Source of the DNA: Lachnospiraceae bacterium
GTDB lineage: Bacteria > Bacillota > Clostridia > Lachnospirales > Lachnospiraceae
Length of the DNA stretch: 9,475 nucleotides
NCBI GenBank assembly: GCA_900753685.1
Contig: CAAEAB010000071.1
Coordinates: 1 to 9,475, forward strand
Direction of reading: 5' to 3'
Position numbers and translations under genes: made by a program. This document shows positions 1-6,308 of this stretch, one piece after another (the first letter of the stretch is position 1; the number at the start of each line of letters is the position of its first letter). The notes beneath the pieces were generated by a model. It ran no database searches and was not told where the DNA came from. It saw nothing but the letters and a program-made list of their open reading frames with translations.

Positions 1-379
1 TGCGGCTATTGGACTGACCGGCTTTTTGACCTTAGGCGTGCTGCTTATGGCCGGTTATGCCTGTTATCATCTTGTACTTCCTTATCTTCCTATGACTTTA
101 GGGTTGGGTGTTCAGGAACCGATGATGCTGTTTCTGATTCAGTTGAACTGGTATTTTATTTATGCGGTAATGGTTTTATTGATCGTTAATTTGTTTCCAA
201 TGATTTCTTCGGATATTTTTCTCATCATTATTGCCATATCGCCGTCAAGACTGATTCCTCTGATGAAAAATGATGCCATGATCAAGGGGATTCTTATTCT
301 TTGTATTGTCCTGAATGTTATTTCTTCATTGGCTGTCCAGGGAATGGGACGACTGGATGTATTTTTAGGCTATATGTAG
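1..379 (+). CDS. Site-2 protease-like (M50 family) membrane protein, C-terminal fragment
   Basis: The frame is open from position 2, so the gene starts upstream of the window; about 125 C-terminal residues are visible. They are very hydrophobic, with roughly three membrane segments. A stretch reading NLFPMISSDIF (N at 188-190, D at 212-214) lines up with the NxxPxxxLDG motif, whose Asp is a zinc ligand in M50 intramembrane metalloproteases. The N, P and D are kept, but the Leu-Asp-Gly core has become Ser-Asp-Ile. The HExxH motif would lie outside the window, so activity cannot be judged. The stop codon overlaps the ribosome binding site of scpA, so the two genes are probably co-transcribed; a site-2 protease gene next to scpA is, as I recall, common in Clostridia. 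The family call rests on this motif, the hydropathy and the position. It could be another polytopic membrane protein. Confidence 0.6.
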   Translation, partial: AAIGLTGFLTLGVLLMAGYACYHLVLPYLPMTLGLGVQEPMMLFLIQLNWYFIYAVMVLLIVNLFPMISSDIFLIIIAISPSRLIPLMKNDAMIKGILILCIVLNVISSLAVQGMGRLDVFLGYM

Positions 380-383
380 GAGG
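378..383 (+). promoter_or_regulatory. Ribosome binding site of scpA
   Basis: A perfect AGGAGG sits 4 bases before the ATG at 388 and overlaps the TAG stop of the upstream gene. This sets the scpA start at 388. An in-frame upstream start at 301 lies inside the preceding gene and would add 29 residues that do not look like ScpA. Confidence 0.85.
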
Positions 384-387
384 TATT

Positions 388-1173
388 ATGGCGCTTGCGG
401 TAAAGCTTCAGGTGTTTGAGGGACCTTTGGATTTACTATTACATCTGATTGATATTAATAAAATTGATATATATGATATACCGATTTCTCTGATTACGGA
501 TCAGTATCTGGAATATATTCGCCGGATGCAGGCTCAGGACATGGAAGTGATCAGTGAATTTCTTGTGATGGCGGCAACCCTTCTCCGGATTAAGTCAAAG
601 CTGCTGCTTCCGGCAGAGCCGAAGACGGAAGAGGCGGAGGCGGAGGATCCGCGGGAAGAACTTGTGGAACGGCTTTTGGAGCATAAAATGTTTAAATATA
701 TGGCTATGGAATTGAAGGACCGTCAATTGGACGCGGAGAAGGCGATGTATAAAGGACAGACATTGCCGGAGGATATGGTTTATGAGGAACCTCCGGTGGA
801 TTTGGATGAACTTGTAGGGGATATGGATTTTCAGAAGCTGCATAAAATTTTTCTGGAAGTGCTGAAGCGCCAGGAGGATAAGATGGATCCAATCCGGAGC
901 CGGTATGGCCGGATCGAGCAGGAAGAAGTCAGCCTGTCCGATCGAATTGAATATATTTTAGATTATGGAGCGAAATGCTCAAGGTTTTGTTTCGGGGAGC
1001 TTTTATCTAAAGGGCAGAGCAGAAATTATGTTATTGTATCTTTTCTGGCGGTTTTGGAGCTGATGAAGGGCGGCGTCATCCGGATTTCGCAGAGAGAGAT
1101 TTTTGGAGATATTGAGATTGAGATGACCGGTCAGGGGGCTGTGCCGGAGGAAATAAGTTTTGAAGGAGCATAA
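388..1173 (+). CDS. scpA: Segregation and condensation protein A (ScpA kleisin)
   Basis: This is the kleisin subunit of the bacterial Smc-ScpAB condensin, which bridges the Smc head domains and acts in chromosome compaction and segregation in the cytoplasm. The 261-residue product has the usual family length. It opens with the hallmark kleisin N-terminus, VFEGPLDLLLHLI at residues 9-21, followed by IDIYDIPI and a helical stretch ending in LRIKSKLLLP (about 66-75). The acidic linker at about 78-95 is typical. The C-terminal winged-helix region (about 183-245, including VIVSFLAVLELMKGG) is the part that contacts the Smc head. The gene is followed 3 bases later by scpB, and the pair is very likely translated from one message. 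The start at 388 is fixed by the adjacent AGGAGG. Nothing looks broken or unusual. Confidence 0.97.
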   Translation: MALAVKLQVFEGPLDLLLHLIDINKIDIYDIPISLITDQYLEYIRRMQAQDMEVISEFLVMAATLLRIKSKLLLPAEPKTEEAEAEDPREELVERLLEHKMFKYMAMELKDRQLDAEKAMYKGQTLPEDMVYEEPPVDLDELVGDMDFQKLHKIFLEVLKRQEDKMDPIRSRYGRIEQEEVSLSDRIEYILDYGAKCSRFCFGELLSKGQSRNYVIVSFLAVLELMKGGVIRISQREIFGDIEIEMTGQGAVPEEISFEGA

Positions 1174-1176
1174 TTT

Positions 1177-1752
1177 ATGGAAATAAAAGCTATGGAGGCG
1201 GCTGTCGAGGCTCTGCTTTTTGCCATGGGAGAGGCGATCCCAGCGGCGGATATCGCTCAGGTGCTGGAGGTGGATACAGAAGAGATACAAAAGCTGATTC
1301 GCAATATGATGGTGCGCTATGATGAGGCGGATCGGGGCGTACAGATTATTGAATTGGAAGATGCTTTTCAAATGTGTACGAAACCGTCCATGTATGAATA
1401 TCTCATTAAGATGACCCACCGGCCGAAAAAACATACGCTGACGGACGTGGCTCTGGAGACTCTTTCGATTATTGCCTATAAGCAGCCAGTAACCCGGGCT
1501 GAGATTGAGAAAATCCGGGGAGTGAATTCGGATCATGCCATTAATCGTCTGGTAGAATATAATCTAGTTTGTGAGACCGGAAGGCTTGACGCCCCGGGAA
1601 AGCCGATTCTTTTCGGAACAACGGAGGAGTTTTTAAGGACCTTCGGTGTGCGTTCTGCTCAGGATTTGCCGCTGCCGGATCCGGAAAAGGTTGAGGAATT
1701 CAAGATGGAGGCTGAGGAAGAGATTGCTCTTGGAATCGAGGAGGATTCCTGA
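1177..1752 (+). CDS. scpB: Segregation and condensation protein B (ScpB)
   Basis: ScpB forms a dimer of tandem winged-helix domains that binds the middle of ScpA and stabilises the Smc-ScpAB ring. The 191-residue protein has the normal length. The N-terminal winged-helix domain covers about residues 5-85. The second domain carries the diagnostic conserved block LETLSIIAYKQPVTRAEIE (93-111), then IRGVNSDHAI (113-122) and the FGTTEEFLRTFG block (146-157). It ends in an acidic tail, as family members often do. The ATG at 1177 is preceded by AAGGAG at 1163-1168, inside the last codons of scpA, and lies 3 bases after the scpA stop, consistent with coupled translation. Transcription probably stops at the hairpin that follows. 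Confidence 0.97.
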   Translation: MEIKAMEAAVEALLFAMGEAIPAADIAQVLEVDTEEIQKLIRNMMVRYDEADRGVQIIELEDAFQMCTKPSMYEYLIKMTHRPKKHTLTDVALETLSIIAYKQPVTRAEIEKIRGVNSDHAINRLVEYNLVCETGRLDAPGKPILFGTTEEFLRTFGVRSAQDLPLPDPEKVEEFKMEAEEEIALGIEEDS

Positions 1753-1780
1753 CGGGAAATAAATACAAATATTTTTTATA

Positions 1781-1818
1781 AAAAACCTGACGGGCGTAAA
1801 GCGTCGCGTCAGGTTTTT
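1781..1818. terminator. Bidirectional Rho-independent terminator between scpB and the HAD gene
   Basis: A 12-bp perfect inverted repeat (AAAAACCTGACG at 1781-1792, CGTCAGGTTTTT at 1807-1818) encloses a 14-base loop. It has a T-run on the plus strand and an A-run on its left side, so it can work for both converging transcripts: scpB from the left and the minus-strand HAD gene, whose stop codon is at 1822-1824, from the right. Confidence 0.88.
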
Positions 1819-1821
1819 GTT

Positions 1822-2628
1822 TTAAAAGGATAAATTGTCAATGGGAAAAAAGCGTTCCAGTGTTTTGAGAACACCATTATTATCCACAGTATCACAGGTA
1901 AAGCGGGCTGCATTTTTGACAGCGCAGCCGGCATTTCCCATGGCATGGCTGAAATAGGCCTGCTTCAGCATCTCGATGTCGTTGGCCTGATCCCCGAAGG
2001 CAATGGTTTCCTGAATAGTGATACCAAGACTTTCCTGAAGTCGGGCGAGGGCGCTACCTTTATTGGCATCTTTGGGAATAAAATCAATCCAATGGGTGCC
2101 GGAGATGGAACATTTACATATTTTATTCCAGTTTTTCAGCAGTTCGCTGTCGAAATTAAGAACATTGTCCGGGTGGTAAAGAGAAAGTTTGATGATGACG
2201 TCTTTTATATCGGCCATAGAGGCGCATGGCGTCATGTCATAACCATAATCTTCGTTGAGAATCCGGATAAACTCCGGATCCGGACAGGCTGTGTAGGCGG
2301 CATCTATGGATTCTGCCATATAAGGATAGGGATTTAATGCGTCAAGGTCAGAGAAAAGCTTTTGACGGACATGATCCGGCAGAGCAGAAACAGCCAGTTT
2401 TTTGTGGCAGGTGCCGGTGTAAGCGCCATTACTTGTAATATAGAAAATATCCTCTTTGACCGGAGCAAATAATTTTTCAATGCTGCATTTATGACGTCCG
2501 CTGGCGATGGCAAAGTAAATACCCTGGGCTTTTAAACGGCGGATATGCGTAAAGATTTCCGGGTTTAAATCGTTGGTTCCTTCGGGAACCAGGGTTCCGT
2601 CGACATCAGATACAATTTATTTAATCAT
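1822..2628 (-). pseudogene. Cof-type HAD-IIB hydrolase interrupted by a TAA at codon 4
   Basis: The reading frame from the ATG at 2628 gives a 268-residue Cof/HAD-IIB-like protein, the usual family length, with one in-frame stop: codon 4 is TAA (2617-2619), giving M-I-K-stop-I-V-S-D-V-D-G-T-L. Family members are sugar-phosphate or nucleotide phosphatases; the substrate here is unknown. All catalytic motifs are present: DVDGT at residues 8-12 (nucleophile Asp), Ser43 in ASGR, Lys190 in NKGSAL, and GDQAND at 212-217. The frame is otherwise open to the TAA at 1822-1824. No ATG, GTG or TTG occurs in frame between the stop and Met104 (2319), and a product starting there would lack the nucleophile. 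A single T-to-A change of a TTA Leu codon would explain the stop. The intact promoter and ribosome binding site suggest a very recent mutation or a sequencing error rather than an old relic. It lies opposite to both neighbours. Confidence 0.88.
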
Positions 2629-2634
2629 TAGAAA

Positions 2635-2641
2635 CTCCTTT
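2635..2641 (-). promoter_or_regulatory. Ribosome binding site of the HAD gene
   Basis: AAAGGAG on the minus strand lies 6 bases before the ATG at 2628. It decides that ATG as the intended start, and so shows that the TAA at codon 4 is inside the coding sequence rather than upstream of it. Confidence 0.75.
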
Positions 2642-2686
2642 CGGCAGAACCAGTCTGTCGTTCTACATTTTTGGTCATATTTGAAA

Positions 2687-2716
2687 ATTATATACGAAGA
2701 TTAAGGAATACGTCAA
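2687..2716 (-). promoter_or_regulatory. Sigma-A type promoter of the HAD gene
   Basis: On the minus strand, TTGACG (-35, 2711-2716) and a perfect TATAAT (-10, 2687-2692) are 18 bases apart. Transcription would start near 2680, leaving a leader of about 50 bases before the ATG at 2628. The region 2642-2779 also separates the two divergent genes. No equally good promoter for the plus-strand carboxypeptidase was found in it. Confidence 0.75.
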
Positions 2717-2779
2717 GGACAAGCATAAAACTTCCTGTAGAAAAATAAATTGAAATGAAATAAACATGGAAGTGATAGC

Positions 2780-3952
2780 GTGGAACGTTTTATTAAAATT
2801 TTTTTGACTCTGGCCTTATCCTGTATTATTTGTCTGGCAGGAAGTGTATGGGTATATGGTGAAGAGAGCAGTGAAGAGGGAGACGGTCTTTCGGGGCTTT
2901 ATGCCCGGGCGGCGGCTTTAGCCGACGGGGAGACGGGGCGGATTCTATGGGGGGAAAATGAGGATGAACCGATGGCTATGGCCAGTACGACAAAAATTAT
3001 GACCTGTCTGGTTGCTCTGGAAAACGCGGAATTGTCCGATACGGTGAATATATCTGAATACGCGGCCAGTATGCCGGATGTCCAGTTGAATGCGGTGGCC
3101 GGGGACAGCTTTCGGTTGGAAGATTTATTGTATGCGCTCATGCTGGAATCGGATAATGATGTGGCGGTGGCTATTGCCGAACATGTGGGCGGCAGTGTGG
3201 AAGGCTTTGCGGCGATGATGAATGCCCGGGCCGAAGCTCTCGGATGTATCCAGACCTGTTTTGTGACGCCAAACGGTCTGGATGCGGAAGGTCACTGTAC
3301 AACAGCGGCCGAATTAGCTAAAATTGCCGCTGAGGCAATAAAAAATGAAACTTTTGTAAAGATTATTAATACGCCTTCCCATAGCTTTTCGAATATTGAG
3401 GGGACCCGGCAGTATCAGGTAAGTAATAAGGATGCTTTTCTTCAACTTATGGATGGGGCTTTCGGTGTAAAAACCGGTTTTACCGGAGATGCGGGCTATT
3501 GCTTTGTTGGAGCGCTTAACCGGGATGGACGGGTTTTCATTTCTGTCGTTCTTGGCAGCGGATGGCCGCCAAATAAGAGTTATAAATGGCAGGATACAAT
3601 GAAAATTATGAATTTTGGACTTGAAAATTATGAGAAAAAGCAGATTGGAACAGAAAATATTGATGTCGGTGAGATAGAAATATACGGCGGTTGTAAAAAA
3701 CAGGCGGAATTGACCGTTGATTGCCATATTATGGAAATGTTGATGGGAGAGAATGAAGAGGAAAAAATCCGTATTGTCAAAAATCTTTCAGAGACAGCTC
3801 CGGTGGCTTCGGGAACTCAGGTTGGGTGGGTTTATTATCAAATAAATGAAGCGACGATAGAACGTTTCCCGATATATACGGCAGAAACGGTAAATACAAA
3901 GACTTTTTTCTTTTGCCTGGAAACAATGCTTCGACAGTGGCTGGCCTTTTAG
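2780..3952 (+). CDS. D-alanyl-D-alanine carboxypeptidase (DacA/DacF-type PBP, S11 family)
   Basis: This penicillin-binding protein removes the terminal D-Ala from peptidoglycan pentapeptides outside the membrane, limiting cross-linking. The 390-residue product starts with a signal peptide (about 1-28, hydrophobic core LTLALSCIICLAG). The three active-site motifs of the S11 family are in order: STTK at 69-72 (nucleophile Ser69), SDN at 124-126 and KTG at 231-233. A PBP5-type C-terminal beta domain follows (about 293-372, including APVASGTQVGW). The last 18 or so residues (FFFCLETMLRQWLAF) could form the amphipathic membrane anchor. The start is GTG at 2780, chosen because GGAAGTGA at 2768-2775 precedes it and the signal peptide begins there; a nearby ATG at 2766 is out of frame. 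Clostridia often carry such a gene just after scpAB, usually called dacF; here an inverted HAD gene lies between them. No terminator was seen after it. Confidence 0.95.
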   Translation: MERFIKIFLTLALSCIICLAGSVWVYGEESSEEGDGLSGLYARAAALADGETGRILWGENEDEPMAMASTTKIMTCLVALENAELSDTVNISEYAASMPDVQLNAVAGDSFRLEDLLYALMLESDNDVAVAIAEHVGGSVEGFAAMMNARAEALGCIQTCFVTPNGLDAEGHCTTAAELAKIAAEAIKNETFVKIINTPSHSFSNIEGTRQYQVSNKDAFLQLMDGAFGVKTGFTGDAGYCFVGALNRDGRVFISVVLGSGWPPNKSYKWQDTMKIMNFGLENYEKKQIGTENIDVGEIEIYGGCKKQAELTVDCHIMEMLMGENEEEKIRIVKNLSETAPVASGTQVGWVYYQINEATIERFPIYTAETVNTKTFFFCLETMLRQWLAF

Positions 3953-3953
3953 C

Positions 3954-3982
3954 TTGCAATTCTACGGAAACTAGCATATAAT
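3954..3982 (+). promoter_or_regulatory. Sigma-A type promoter of the decarboxylase operon
   Basis: TTGCAA (-35, 3954-3959) and a perfect TATAAT (-10, 3977-3982) are separated by 17 bases. The -35 box starts just after the stop codon of the carboxypeptidase gene. Transcription would begin near 3989, leaving about 30 bases before the ATG at 4021. That is too short for a riboswitch, and no operator-like palindrome is evident. Confidence 0.78.
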
Positions 3983-4020
3983 TGCTTATAAATTAACAAA
4001 GTATAAATGGAGGAAAACAG

Positions 4021-5478
4021 ATGAGTATAGTGACACAACTGTCTGCCAGAGACCGAATTGTCGGATTACTTGATGGACACAGCTTTGTGGAGATCGGTGC
4101 AATGATTCATGCAAGAAATACGGATTTCAATATGGCGGAACAGAAAACGCCGGCCGATGGCGTTCTTACTGGTTATGGGACAATTGATGGGAAATTGGTT
4201 TATGTCTATAGTCAGGATGCAAGTGTTATGGGTGGTTCGGTCGGTGAAATGCACGCAAAGAAGATCGTGCGGATGTATGATATGGCGTTGAAGACGGGAG
4301 CGCCAGTCATCGGACTGATCGACTGTGCAGGGATGCGGCTTCAGGAGGCCACAGATGCCTTAGATGCCTTTGGGGCGATTTATTATAAACAGGCCATGGC
4401 TTCGGGAGTTATACCTCAGATCGCAGGGGTGTTCGGAACCTGTGGCGGAGGAATGGCTCTCGTCCCTGCTTTGGCAGACTTTACCTTTGTAGTGGAAAAC
4501 AAAGGAGAAATTTTTGTGAATACTCCAAATGCTCTGGAGGGCAATCATATCGAAGTGTGTAATACAGCCTCCGGTGATTTTCGCAGTAAAGTGAGCGGCG
4601 AAGTGGACGGCCTGTGCGAAGATGATTTTAAAGCTCTTGTAAAAATACGTCGGCTTGTTTCGATGCTTCCGTCGAATAATAAGGAAGACGCTTTCTGTAT
4701 GAGTGACATTTCCGATGATCTGAATCGGGAAAATGGGGCTCTTGGACAGACGAAGGATACGGCCTATATTCTTCAGGATATATCGGATAACGGCAACTAT
4801 TTTGAAGTGAAAGAAAATTATGCCAGGGAAATGGTAACGGCTTTGATTCGTTTAAATGGCAATACGGTGGGAGCCGTTGCAAATCGGGAAGAGGTTCTCG
4901 GTGAGGACGGCGCTGTAACCGAGCGATTTGAACCGGTTTTGACGTCAGATGGAGCAAAAAAGGCAGAAAGCTTTATTCGTTTTTGTGACGCATTTTCCAT
5001 CCCGGTGCTGACCCTCGTCAACGTGGGCGGTTTTAAGGCATCTGTGGCGGAGGAAGAAGTGATGGCTCCTCTGGCAGCAAAATTAACTTATGCCTATGCC
5101 AGCGCAACGGTTCCGAAGGTTACGGTAGTTATCGGTAAAGCCTTTGGAAGCGCCTATTTGTGTATGGGAAGCCGGCATATCGGAGCGGATCTGATGTATG
5201 CGTGGACCGATGCGAAAATCGGCATGATGGCGGCGGAGCCGGCGGTGAAGATTATTTATTCGGAAGAATTAGAAAAAACGGAAAATGCCAAAGACTTTAT
5301 TCGGGAGAGAGCGGAGGCCTATGATGCTCTTCAAAACAGTCCAGAAAGCGCTGCCACCAGAGGTTACGTGGATGGGATTATCCTTCCTGCGGCCACCAGA
5401 AAACGGGTGATCGCCGCCTTTGATATGCTTGCAACGAAAAGAGAGACGGGCATTGACAAAAAGCATGGAACTCTTTAG
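4021..5478 (+). CDS. Acyl-CoA-type carboxyltransferase subunit of a biotin-dependent decarboxylase (MmdA/12S-like)
   Basis: The product (485 aa) has the two crotonase-like halves of the acyl-CoA carboxyltransferase family (MmdA, PccB, transcarboxylase 12S). These move a carboxyl group between an acyl-CoA and biotin. The N-terminal half contains YSQDASVMGGSVGEMHAKKI (63-82), GLIDCAGMRLQEA (98-110) and the first oxyanion turn, CGGG (141-144). The C-terminal half has ATVPKVTVVIGKAFGSAY (362-379), with the second oxyanion turn at about 375-378, and GADLMYAW (388-395). The conserved PGFLPGTxQExxGIIRHGAK segment expected at about 333-354 is replaced by an unrelated-looking VGGFKASVAEEEVMAPLAAK, so the exact acyl-CoA is uncertain. 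GGAGG at 4009-4013 lies 7 bases before the ATG. As first gene of the operon it probably uses the biotin carrier encoded at 5917. Methylmalonyl-CoA is the default guess; malonyl-CoA or glutaconyl-CoA are alternatives. Confidence 0.88.
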   Translation: MSIVTQLSARDRIVGLLDGHSFVEIGAMIHARNTDFNMAEQKTPADGVLTGYGTIDGKLVYVYSQDASVMGGSVGEMHAKKIVRMYDMALKTGAPVIGLIDCAGMRLQEATDALDAFGAIYYKQAMASGVIPQIAGVFGTCGGGMALVPALADFTFVVENKGEIFVNTPNALEGNHIEVCNTASGDFRSKVSGEVDGLCEDDFKALVKIRRLVSMLPSNNKEDAFCMSDISDDLNRENGALGQTKDTAYILQDISDNGNYFEVKENYAREMVTALIRLNGNTVGAVANREEVLGEDGAVTERFEPVLTSDGAKKAESFIRFCDAFSIPVLTLVNVGGFKASVAEEEVMAPLAAKLTYAYASATVPKVTVVIGKAFGSAYLCMGSRHIGADLMYAWTDAKIGMMAAEPAVKIIYSEELEKTENAKDFIRERAEAYDALQNSPESAATRGYVDGIILPAATRKRVIAAFDMLATKRETGIDKKHGTL

Positions 5479-5492
5479 GTGAGGTGGCTGGT

Positions 5493-5897
5493 ATGATGAA
5501 AAAAACGACATGGATATTCTTTGTCCTACTTACAGCGGTCGCTTGTACGGCCTGCGGACAGGGGCAGGGAGATGGCATGGGTGAGGTGATGAAAAGAGCC
5601 GGCATGAATACCCTTATGGGCATGGGAACGGTCTTTCTCGTCTTGATTCTTATCTCAATTATTATCTATTTATTAGGTTTTATCGGAAAAACTCAGAATA
5701 GAAAAACAGCGGCGGCAAAAAAAACGGTTGAAGTGAAGCCGGAAGAGGAACCGGCGACAGAGGACTTGAGTGATGATTTTGAATTGGTGGCAGTCATTGC
5801 GGCGGCAATTGCAGCATCGGAAAATGTTCCCGCAGACAGTCTGGTCGTGCGCTCGATTCGCCGGAAGACATCGCCGAATCAATGGAAAAATGTTTAG
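5493..5897 (+). CDS. OadG-family gamma/delta subunit of a sodium-pump decarboxylase
   Basis: This small membrane subunit holds the soluble carboxyltransferase and biotin parts against the beta subunit (OadG in oxaloacetate decarboxylase, MmdD in methylmalonyl-CoA decarboxylase). The 134-residue product has an N-terminal hydrophobic leader rich in Thr, Ala and Cys (about 5-20), then a second hydrophobic segment (about 40-62, VFLVLILISIIIYLLGFIG). A charged linker follows, and a C-terminal block typical of the family: ELVAVIAAAIAASENVPAD followed by VVRSIRR and a final Trp. That C-terminal block and the operon position are the main evidence. I chose ATG 5493, 8 bases after GAGG at 5481-5484; GTG 5484 and ATG 5496 are alternatives. 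The leader contains two Cys and could be a lipoprotein signal, but neither sits in a convincing lipobox. Confidence 0.85.
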   Translation: MMKKTTWIFFVLLTAVACTACGQGQGDGMGEVMKRAGMNTLMGMGTVFLVLILISIIIYLLGFIGKTQNRKTAAAKKTVEVKPEEEPATEDLSDDFELVAVIAAAIAASENVPADSLVVRSIRRKTSPNQWKNV

Positions 5898-5916
5898 CAG
5901 GAGGATTTAGGATAGA

Positions 5917-6285
5917 ATGAAAAATTATACAATTACGGTCAATGGTAAGGTTTATGAAGTTACTGTAGAAGAAGGTTTTGGCGGGCAGGGACAGACTGTT
6001 CCGGCTTCACCGGCAGCAGCTCCGGCGAAGGATTCGGCGTCAGCGCCTGCGGCCCCGAAAGCGGCGGCCGGTGCCATTCAGATTGTAGCGCCAATGCCTG
6101 GAAAGATTTTGGATGTCAAGGTTAGTGTCGGACAGTCGGTAAAGCGGGGAGACGTTATGATGATCCTTGAAGCTATGAAGATGGAAAATGAAATTGTAGC
6201 TCCTCAGGATGGAACCGTTGCAGGTATTTTAGTGACCTCGGGAAGCGCTGTGGAAGCGGGAGATACACTGGCATCGATGAATTAA
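5917..6285 (+). CDS. Biotin carboxyl carrier protein of the decarboxylase complex (MmdC/1.3S-like)
   Basis: This swinging-arm protein carries CO2 on biotin between carboxyltransferase and membrane subunits. The 122-residue product has the standard three-part build of free biotin carriers. A short N-terminal segment (MKNYTITVNGKVYEVTVEE, 1-19) comes first, then a flexible Ala/Pro-rich linker (about 28-51). The biotinyl domain (about 54-122) contains APMPGKI and the biotin attachment motif EAMKMEN, with the modified lysine at residue 88. Mobile linkers of this sort are characteristic of the gamma subunits of glutaconyl-CoA and methylmalonyl-CoA decarboxylases and of the transcarboxylase 1.3S subunit. 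AGGAGG at 5899-5904 precedes the ATG by 12 bases, a little longer than usual. It is the only biotin domain in the operon, so both carboxyltransferases probably share it. Confidence 0.95.
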   Translation: MKNYTITVNGKVYEVTVEEGFGGQGQTVPASPAAAPAKDSASAPAAPKAAAGAIQIVAPMPGKILDVKVSVGQSVKRGDVMMILEAMKMENEIVAPQDGTVAGILVTSGSAVEAGDTLASMN

Positions 6286-6308
6286 TCTGGACAGCAGGAG
6301 GTTATTAA

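Noticed and set aside
301..387. Possible 29-residue N-terminal extension of ScpA from an upstream start at 301
   Set aside because: It lies inside the preceding gene in another frame, has no ribosome binding site, and the AGGAGG before the ATG at 388 gives a canonical ScpA N-terminus.
1003..1536. 177-codon open frame on the minus strand across scpA and scpB
   Set aside because: It lies antisense to two well-supported genes, its translation resembles no family I know, and no start signals precede it.
1822..2319. A short intact HAD protein starting at the ATG at 2319
   Set aside because: This start lies at residue 104 of the full reading frame. Real homologous sequence, including DVDGT and ASGR, continues upstream in the same frame, so it is the remainder of an interrupted gene.
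1945..2337. 130-codon open frame on the plus strand
   Set aside because: It is the complement of the HAD hydrolase coding region, whose motifs and promoter are on the other strand.
2617..2619. Programmed readthrough or codon reassignment of the TAA
   Set aside because: TAA is used as the normal stop of scpA and other genes here, and no recoding signal is apparent. A point mutation is simpler.
3953..4020. Leader riboswitch or terminator between the carboxypeptidase gene and the decarboxylase operon
   Set aside because: The gap is only 68 bases, contains a clear promoter, and leaves about 30 bases of leader with no stable hairpin or T-run.
6002..6070. Alanine/proline-rich segment as a possible repeat or low-complexity insertion
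   Set aside because: Such flexible linkers are normal in biotin carrier subunits of sodium-pump decarboxylases.
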